Source: Trichomonas tenax
Lineage: Eukaryota; Parabasalia; Trichomonadida; Trichomonadidae
Length of the DNA: 64,000 nt
Assembly (NCBI GenBank): GCA_023091735.1
Contig: JALKBU010000043.1
Coordinates: 47,463 to 111,462 of the forward strand
Reading direction: 5' to 3'
The number at the start of each line of letters is the position of its first letter. Position 1 is the first letter of the stretch. Positions 1-10,300 of the stretch are shown here, one piece after another. The position numbers were made by a program, and so were the translations under genes. The notes under the pieces are model-generated. The model was not told where the DNA came from. It searched no databases and saw only the letters and a program-made list of their open reading frames with translations.

Positions 1-240
1 ATTTAAGTTTAATATTCCGGCTGCGTAACCTCCATATCCATATGTATATGGGTTATTACTCCATGCTTTAGCTCTTGATCCCCGTGCTTCAATTAAGTAT
101 CTTCCTTTAGTTAATTCAATCTCATATGGAAAGCATTTTTCTAGGTTGCTGCCACAAGGATATCCGAACACTGACACATGCGGACCAAAGTGAGTGATGT
201 TTGGCTTTCCTACATCGCCGACATATGCGACTCTAATTTC
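1..240 (-). pseudogene. Glycine-rich (ALK/LTK-type) surface protein, 5' decayed, runs off window
   Basis: Read on the minus strand, this stretch is open and encodes a segment containing VAYVGDVGKPNITHFG, VFGYPCGSNLEKC and then GRYLIEARGSRA followed by YGYGGYAAGIL. The last two blocks match the start of the glycine-rich domain found in ALK/LTK receptors and amplified in trichomonad surface proteins (compare YLIEAWGAQG and GGHGGYASGIL in the locus at 31312). A TAA lies in frame just upstream, near position 250, and no ATG precedes the homology, so the 5' end is broken or lost. The rest lies beyond the left edge, so I cannot say whether the downstream domain is intact. Family assignment is by motif only. 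Confidence 0.5.
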
Positions 241-830
241 TAAACTTTATGTAAGAATTGTTATCCACCTCTATTCAGTTTTTATAATTTAAGATTACTT
301 TCATTTCTTTCAACAATAATTCATGCTTTGTTTTTCCAACAACATATGGTATGAATTTGAATATCATCTTCATCGCCAATAATGATTTCAGGCCGTTTTG
401 AATCATCTTCAACTAAGATTATTGCTTGTAAAGAAAAATGATCATTCTAGAGATGATTATAAGCAAAAATGTATGTATAAGTTACCGATCCTGCTATAGA
501 ACAGATATCAAACTGAGTTGCTTCACTTGTTGAGACGAATTTACCAAAAGTGTTTTATTCGAGAAATAGAGTCGTGAATTCTTATTGATTTGCCTCCAAA
601 AACATATGAATGATTATAATTTGGATCCTGTGTACTAACTCTTATTATCAAATCTTCAAGTAAGGACATTCTTTATGCGAATTTAATATCATTGTAAAGA
701 CAGACTTTGACATCGTCATCACATGGGCATTCAAACACTACAACAAAAGACTAAAGTAAGTTATGTTTGGATTTCCTGTTTCATGAACATAATTCAATAT
801 TAATTTTGAATCATTCTCTCATTTAAACAA
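241..830 (-). pseudogene. Eroded upstream copy of the same glycine-rich gene family
   Basis: Minus-strand translation in shifting frames gives short recognisable scraps. NYVHETGNPNITYF parallels YVGDVGKPNITHFG in the neighbouring copy. VVVFECPCDDDVKVC parallels VSVFGYPCGSNLEKC. These are followed by a fragment with NHSYVFGGKSIRI. Stops and frame changes separate them. I read this as an older, decayed tandem relative of the locus at 1-240. The similarity is short and hand-made. Confidence 0.35.
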
Positions 831-1397
831 GGACAGACAATTACAATGAATTAGAATCTGAAAACGAATTGACATTAATTACTTCTCTGTTATTCTTCAT
901 ATTTCAACTAATCATTATTCAAAATTTTATTTACAATGGAATTGCGTCAAAACAACAACATACAACAATTAGAAACATGTGTAGAGTCGGTGTACATGAT
1001 AACCAATGATATTTTATTTCATATAACAAATCAAAATCATTTCTTTATATTTTCGAAATAAAAAGTTTAAAAATCATTAGCATACATTCTGTTTTGATTA
1101 TTTCATAAGCAAAAAGAGATAGATGTAAAAACAGTTGTAAACAATATTTACATGACATATTTGATCAAATCCTGATTGTTCATTTTTATTTAACAATAAT
1201 TTATGATATTATATGAATATTACAAATTCATGATAAAATATATTTGCCATCTTCAATATTTTGACATCGAAAAATGACATAACGATTTTACTTGCCAGTT
1301 TTAAACTGAATTCTAAATTTAGATTTCTGACTAAAAACAATAAAAATAGAGTCATCAAACTACAGAGAATAATAATTTCAAATCAAAGCAAGAAAAA
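831..1397. other. Non-coding 5' flank of the giant FOP-like gene
   Basis: AT-rich stretch with no open frame worth calling. Between about 1100 and 1370 it is dominated by A and T runs. It ends in an A-rich leader directly before the ATG at 1398. I see no clear TTTACATGTCA element close to the start. Confidence 0.5.
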
Positions 1398-4300
1398 ATG
1401 TTCGAAGCCGTTTCTAAACTTTCATTTATAAATTTTATCATGAATTCAAATGGATTTGACATATCAGAGCAACTTATGCACAGCATGATGGACAACGGAT
1501 GTCTGCTGCGTGCGCAGGCGTCAGTTATGTCTGATATTGCTCAAGCTATTCAAGATTCTGAAATTAATGAGTTGAAAACTTACAACAAACAACCAGATTC
1601 GATTGCACACGAATTAGCAGCAGAGGTCGCAATGCAATATCTCGAACTCCACAACTTCCAACCATCGATAGAAACAGCAATTATCGAATCAAATGGCAAT
1701 TTAAGAAGGAAACACGACAACAACTATCTCGGACAGTGCTTAGAACTCAACGGAAAGAAGAATCTTACAAAGCAATTGGCTGAAATGCGCGAAGCTGAAG
1801 ATACAACTTTGCCGCCTTCGACAGTTTTCCCAGAAATCACCGATATTATCGAACAAATTCTCGTACCATCGAAGAGGTTGCCTCGTCCACCGTCAGATTC
1901 CGATGATGAATATGATGGTGAAGATCACACTCTCGCTACGACAATCAATAAGTTTGATCTCGATCCACATCAAAAACGCGCGCTGGAAGAGCGTCTACTT
2001 CGTGAGGCTGAGCGAATGGAGCGCGAAAGACTCAAAAGAGAGGCGAAAGCAAAAGCAAGAGAGGAAAGGAGGCTTCAACACAATGAAAGAGTGCGTGCAA
2101 GAGAACTTATGGATGATATGCCTACTGAATATTCGACTGTTAGCACTGATGAACATACAGAACTCGTTGATGCTGAAGTTATGGCAGGAAGAACGCGTTC
2201 AAACCCAAGCACAATGATTGTCGAAGAGGAAGAGGAATATTATGAAGAAGAAGATATCGTTGACAGCCAATTGGGATCTTTCACAGATTCGATAAATTCA
2301 TCAGAATTAATTCGCACAACGTCATCATCCGAAGGATGCGGCTCAAAGGTCCGTCGTTCTAGATTGCGAAAAGTTACAATGAATCCAGATCTAACATCAC
2401 TACAGGGCTCTGGAACGAGATCTACTGAAGGATCTGCATATCCCGGCGGCGGAACTCGCAGTGGCTCTTCTGCAACACAAACATCAACGCACACAAGAAG
2501 CAGCGCGACAAAGAGTGGTTCTACATCAAATACACGCGGAAATAGCAGAACTGTTGGAGATCCAACGCTCGAAACTGATTATCCAGGAAATTACTCGACG
2601 ACACCTTCTGGATCGACAGATGATGGCTCTAGAACATCTTCTTACCAGTATTCTTATTCATCATACTCTGGTGAGAGATCGTCGCAATATCCTGGTTCTC
2701 AAGGAAGCAGATCAACACCAGGGATGTCAAGAGGCGGCGCAACAACATCAACAAGACCGCGATCGATGACAGACGGAACATCTGTCGAAAGTGATAACAG
2801 CAGGGACCTCAGATTACCACCGAACAAGAATAAGAACAGAATTGGATTCAGTGATAATCCAACAACAACATCATCGTCAGATAGAAATACATACGGAACG
2901 CCGACACTCGATAGCACATATCCTGGACAATTTTCGAAGGATGGATCGCAAACAAACGATTCTGCTGAAGCAGGATATCCGAAGTCAACACAATCAGGAA
3001 GTTATTCATCATATAGCGATGATAGACACGATGATCCTTTAGTTAAATCCGGCGCAATGATAAGTTATGGCGGAAGGACAACTTCTGGAACATATTCGAC
3101 ATCAACATATTCACAAGATATGTATTCAACAAAGCAATCTTACGAATCATCAATTCCATCAAATGCACGTCCAATCAACGAAAGCATGATTGAATCAGAT
3201 ATGGGAGATGTTTCATATTCCGAGTCATTACAAAACACAACAAATCATCCACCAGCAAGCGATTATATGATCAACGGAAGCAGAACAGGCTCATATTCAT
3301 ATAACAATGGAGATGATCCAGAGTTAGAGAACCATATTTCAGCACAGTATTCAACATCGACATATTCGAATGAAAAATCATCACCATCAAATAAATCTGC
3401 ACAGCAATATTCAACGTCAACATATTCCAAGAGCACAGATTATACTTATCAAACAGTAAGTGTTGATGATCAAGGAAGAATCGTCAGTCCTATCTCTGGA
3501 TCAATCCTTGAAACTAAATCATCAACTTATGATGAACCAAGAAATCCTGATGTCGATGGAAGTGATTTCACATACGAAACTATAACAGTTGATGAAAATG
3601 GAAATCCCAAGCATCCAGTTGATTCCCTTGGCCCTCCAAGCAGCAGCTTTGGAAGAGATTCGAATACATATTCTTATGATGGACCAACATCAGCAACTAA
3701 ACTTGCAGAAGCGTTCGCAAAGCCAACAATTACAAAGAGCACAGAAAGCTCTAAAACAAATGACGAAGATGAAGGAACAAGCGAATTCACATACGAAACA
3801 ATCACAATCGATTCACAAGGCAGAGTTATTACAGATCTCACACGACCAAAGTCAAAAACATTTTCTAAAACATCTTCAACAAATGATTCCAATACAAATG
3901 GTTCATACACACAGTCAAACAAAGATGATACAACAGAATTCACATACGAAACAATTACTGTTGATGGCGAAGGCAAACCAATCAAACGTGATGGATCTAC
4001 TGTTCCTTTGATATCTGATTATACAACAAACGTCATCCGCAAGGATGCTGATGGTTCTATTGTTGGCCCAGGTGGTTCTAAACTGAAACCAGCTGAAGTA
4101 TTGACAATGGGAACAAAAACTTTGGATGATAACTCTTATTCAAACACTTCAGAAGGAAATTCATCATCGCAGAACTCTTCACAAGCTCCATCTCAATCCA
4201 CAAGGTTCACAGAAAGATATGGAAACGAACAGAGACCAAGAAAACCAGGTCAACGTGAAGGAAAGCTTGTTGATATCTTCTCCAAGACAAATTCGAATAC

Positions 4301-7300
4301 AAACTCAAACACAAATGGAAGTAACATCGATAGCGATGAAGGATCAGACAGTGGTGAATACACATATGAGACAATTTCCATTGATCCTTCAAGCAGACTT
4401 CCAAAGATACCTCCGGAGCAGAATCCATTCGCTGAAGCAATGCAGGAGGAACTTTCAAAGCAATCTCGTCCTGATGCTCCAACAGAAGCTTCTTATATCC
4501 CCGATTGGGCTGTTAAATTCCTTCCAGAGGATGTCAAAGATGGAAAATATGTTCCAAGAAGATACATCGATGGAAAGATTGGAGACGAAGATTACACATA
4601 TGCAACAATCGAAGTCGATCCAAAGACTGGAAAGCCATTAATCAAAGATCCAGAGCTCGAAAAACAAGTTGAGCGCTTCATGGAACAAGAAAAGACAAGA
4701 TCATCAACAGGAACTACTGCTTCTTATTCAACAACAGGAATCTACGTGAAACCAAAGTCCGATAAAGACAACAGTGATTATTCTGATGATGAATACACTT
4801 ATGCAACTGTTTCGATGGATGAGAACAGTCATATTCCAATTCTCGACAAGATTGCTCAGCAAAGCCAACAGAGACCAACAACAGCACAATCAAGAAGCAT
4901 GAATTCAAGGAATATCAGTGTCCCAGATGAATCAGGAACACGCGGAATTGGTGGTGATTTGAGGAGATTCCAGGCAGACAACAACAAACCAAAGGCCACA
5001 AAGCCAATCGACGAAAACATGGTTGACACAACATTCTCCATGGATAACAGCACAATCAAGCAAGATACAAAGCTTCCACCAATGAAAGGCGGCAAAACTA
5101 AGACAGACAAGTCTAGAACAGATGCAACAAAGCCAGAAACAAAACAGCCATTTGCTGGAAAGAACTTCAATCCAACACTCGATAGTTCGGAGAATTCAGG
5201 AGAAACTCTTGAATCAGAGAGCACAGATAACTCAGAGCCAACACCAGGATCTCATGGATCACCAATCAAGCCAACAGAAAGGAAGGGAGCCAAAGGAAGA
5301 CGCACGCAGCCATCGATCTTTGATACAACAAATTCAGCAACGATGACAACAAAGGAAAGTTCAATTGCCGTTTCAGAAGCAACACTTGGAAGGCCATTGA
5401 CAGCTTTAGAAAAGGCGATTGCAATGCGCCAGAAGATAGCTGATGAAACATCAACAGGCGAATATTCCACAACAGAGTCGGGAGAGTACACTTATGCAAC
5501 AGTCACTCTTGATGAAAAAGGAGAGCCAATCATCAACGATGAAGTCAGAAGATCAATCGAAAGACAGAACAATGCTGAAGATAATGCTTCAAGGAAGTTC
5601 CAACGCGAATATCCAAAGCGTCCTGTTCAATCACAAGAAAATATCATCGAATCTCTCTCCAGTCAATCTGAAGAACCATCAAATGAATGGTCTCAGATGA
5701 CAAAGCCAATGAAGAGCAGAGATAGAACCGGCTCAAGACAAGCATTGATGAAATCTCTCACTGCTTCGAACACAACAGGATCGGGCGTTAAGACATTCAG
5801 CAATAAGCGCCAAAAGCCAAGGTGGGAGGATATGGTCAACGGCGAAGAAATAAAGACAACAGATTCTGACATGGAAATCAATTCCAGTGAAAGCATGGAT
5901 AACGATCGTAACAAAGGATCATCGAAGTTCACTGCTAATTCCAATCAGACAGATTCAAACACATTCTCTGAACTCGAGGATGAAAAACCAAGTCCTCTCG
6001 ATAAGAAGTCACCAATGTCAGGAAAGACAAGCGATAGAAGAGGTACAAATACAGACCGAAATGTCAGCATTCCATCATATTCTACGAACACACAATTATC
6101 GAAGAGCACAATGCAGCAATTCGAACAAAATGATACAACAGACTCAAACATTGATTCTGTCACAACATATGACACTGCTGACACAAATGATCCATTCTTT
6201 GCTAAGCCAAAGCCAGCTCAGGATCCATCACAACGCTTCATTGGACAGCCAGGAAGATCCGATTCGAGATCAGGAACAAATACAAACACAGGCGAAAAGA
6301 AACCAATGTCTTCTCTTGCTGCAGCTGTTGCACAAAAACTACAGCCAGGAAAGTTCGCATCACTTGATGAAAGCGCCCTTAACTCGATGCTTGATAAGTC
6401 AGGAGAATATTCTTCTGGTTCATACACTTATGAGTCAGTCAGCATCGACAAAGACGCTGAAAGCAACATCCAGAGAATAATCCAAGAGCAAAAGGAGAAA
6501 GATGCAATGTGCAGATTCACGGATCAATCAAACATTTCTCCGGAAGAAGCAGAAAAGATGCAGCGTTACAAAGTTGCTTCGAATGCTCCAGGAGGTCCAA
6601 AGCAACGTGATCAGCCAAAGAACTGGGATGAGATGCTCAACAATGATCAAAATGAAGGCTCTTCAACTGTTGACAGTGAAGACAAAACAGAAACAGGCGA
6701 CACAAGCGAGATGACCGATTTCGAGAAATACATGAAAGGCAAGAAATCAAAGCCACAGTCTCAGCAGCCAAATGTAATGGATGGAAAGAAGATGGCTGAA
6801 GTAGAATCCACATTCTCACAAATGAGCAGCACAGAGTCCGAATCAGGATCATTCACTTACGCATCAGTCAGTGTTTCTCCAGAACAAGCTGCCAAACTGA
6901 TCGAGAAGACAGGAACAGCAGTAACAATCCCGGCAAGGCACAGGAAAGTTAGGAAACAGGATGATGATGAAGAGGAACTCAATACTTGGGAAAAGTTCAA
7001 GAGAACAACATCACGAAAGGATGACAGCGAATCAGGCACTGACACAAATGATTCGCAAACTGAATCCACAACAGAAGGTGCACCTGATGATTTTGCGAAG
7101 ATGGCTGCAGCAGGAAGAAGCAGAACAAGATCCAAAGATCCAACAGTTACTGCTCCAACACAAGCATCAATCGATGATTACATCAGACAGTCAGCACAGA
7201 GAAAAGCCGAAGCAAAAGAACGCAGAAGAAAGAGAATGCAAAATTACTCTCAGGATGAAAGCGAGTTGATTGATGACATCACAGCTCCATCAGTATCCAA

Positions 7301-10300
7301 TCCAATGGTCAACGCTGTCAAGAAAGGTGCCGCTGTTGTTAACGAGCCTTCTCTTGATCTCAGTGGTGAATCAGATACACACACAACAAACAGTGGAGAT
7401 TATGTTGATAATGTCATCATCAACGTTGGTCCAGACGGAACAATGTACAGACAAACATTCGATGGAAAGAGAGCTGATCCAGAGGAACAAAAGAATCTTC
7501 CAAGATATTCAGAGAAAGACTTACAAGGATATCACGCTCCAACACAACGTGGTGTTTATGGTGCTGCTCATGACAGGAACAAAGATGCATCTGCATGGGA
7601 GAAGATGAAAGCCAACAAATTTGATTCAGAACCAATGTGGGACGATGCAAACACAAAGCCGCTTCCTAAAGTCGACAGAAGATTCGCACCACCGAAGGAT
7701 GAGAGCGACAAAACTTACACTTACGATACTGTTTCCGTCGAACCAGAGCAACTCGAAAAGATTAAAGATATGCAGAGACGGGCAGAAAGATCTCAATCTC
7801 CAGATAAGTTTGATTCTGATGATAAATCCAAGTCAAGAGCTGCTCCAGGACAAAGAAACGCTAAAGATAATGATGATAACACTTATTCATATTCTTACGA
7901 GCCACAAGATTTCGATAAGTCCAAGACAGACAAATCTCAGACAACAGGAAAGCCATCAGCTTCTGGATTACCTTCCACATCTGGAAAGTCACGCAAGGAG
8001 AAACTTCCTCTTCCTCCAACATTGTCTGTAACTGAGTCCAACGATGATGATGAAAACATTGATTCAACACCAGGTGAAGGCGAAGCTTTAAGCAGATCAA
8101 AGTCACCGAAGTCTCCTCTTCGTTATCCAATCCAGAACACTCCTTCAGCAAACCAAATCGGTCAGATAACAGATGAAAGACAGCCACCTTTAAGATCAAC
8201 AGACAGAAATGCAAAGGCTCCATTCATTCCATCTGATAATGCTGTTCATGGCTCTAATGCTTCTAACAGAACAAAGAACCCACTTTTGGCGGCAATCCAA
8301 GGACAGCCGCAAGGAGGCAGTGAAACAGCACCATCAGACTCTTACACATACACAGCAGTGGAACCAAACACAAAGGAGATGGAAAACCTTTCACCAAAGA
8401 GAATTTTTCCATACAAACCAGAAGAGCAATCGAAGACAGGAAGAAGATTCAATCCATACGTTCCTGCTGATTCATTCGGACAACCACAGAGAAGATTCCC
8501 AGAAGACAGAAGCAGAGATCAATCAGGAACTGCACCTTCTGCTGTTCTTTCAGCCATTCTCGGTAAACAGCCACAATCTAAAGCTATAAAGCAGGCAGAT
8601 GGAACAATAGAAAGCACAGATTACAGCGCTGAGTCTGAAGACTTCGCACCGAAGAATGTTCCATCAAAGAACATCCAGAGCGCAGAATTCTCTTCAGATA
8701 TCTACAGATATGATGTAACAAGCGAAGAAACTACTTTTAGTCCTCGTCAGCAACAATCTGGTCGTCAAGCTCCACCACCAACAGAAGAAAAGTCCGGTTT
8801 ACCAAGCAGATACACTGCTGAGAAGTATATTCCACCCCAGTACAGATCAAAGGCTCCAACAGCAACGGATGGAACACGAACGAGAACACGCACACGTCAG
8901 CCAACAGGACAGAATGATCTGACTTCAAGCTTGAGACTTTCTGCGCCGAAGAATCTTATCCAAGGAAATGGAGATGATTTCTCAATGAGCAATTATCAGG
9001 ATTCCGAGACATTTGGTGATCGCTCTGATTATCAGGCAACTTCATATGCAGCTCCAGGTCAGCAGCAGAGAGATGCAAAGCCGCAGAGTCCAAAACAGAG
9101 AGATTCAGACAACTCAAGGAGTTTCACATCTCCACAAGGATCCGAATCCGGTGTTGCTTCGATTCCACCACAAAAACTTGGTGCTTACGCTGAAAAGCAG
9201 CAACAGAACCAGGAAAGAAGCTTCACATTACCAGAACCATCTGACTACACGTACAGCTACAGTTACACTGGTGATAACGAACCAACTGCGGAGAACAAAC
9301 CAGAGAAATGGGCTCCAAGACATAAGGAAGCGACAAAAGATATTCCAGAGAGATTCCGAAGAGAACCATCTCCACAGAGCCCAACAAAGATTTCTCCAAG
9401 CAAGTTCGCTCAGAAAGATGAAACATCAAACAGTTATATCGACTCAGAGACTGGTGATAACACATTCAGCCAAGACTATAGAGCACCATCGAGATCAACA
9501 GCAAACACAGAAAATCAGCCTGAGCCACTCAACAGAGGAAGAAGTAGACGTGCACCAGAATCGAGGAAACAAATGGATGTCGACAGCATTGACTCAGAAC
9601 CAGAATCTCGTTCTCAATCAAGACCAACAAGAGACACACGTCAAACTTCACCACCTGTTGAATCGAGAGCTCCACAACAACGTCAGACAATGAACGATTC
9701 AAGAGCTCCTCAGAACCGCTTTGCACAGCCAGTTAAGGACTCAAGAGCAGCTCCAGGAACATCGACAGACATTTATTCCAGAGCTCCATCGCAGATGCGT
9801 GGAACAGAGCCAAGAGCAGATTCAAGGCAACGACCAGAGAGAAGAGGAACAAAGACAAGAACGCCAACAGCAACAGATGCAGGAGATTACGCAGATCCAA
9901 GGTTCACTGATACTCGCAAACAAGTTCCTCCGAACTCGAGATCATACGGAACAAATTCAACGCTTCCATACGATGTTGAGACAGCAACATGGGACGAAGA
10001 TGAATCCTATTCATATCAGACAGAAGAGTCTCCAGAACAAAAGGCTCCACTGGAGAAGAAGTCTCAACCACTAAGGAGAGTTGCAATTCAAGAAAAGCAG
10101 CAGAGAACACAGAGATCGAGGCGAACAGCACCACAAACTTACGATTCAACTGCCGAATACAACACAGATTCGATGGAACCTGAGTCAATGGAGTCGGGTG
10201 TCATCGAGACAGGTGATGGTCAGCCAGTCTACAACATACCAAAGCGCGATGAGCCACAAGAAGACAGAGATGAAAGTTCAATGTACTCTGATGTCGTTCC

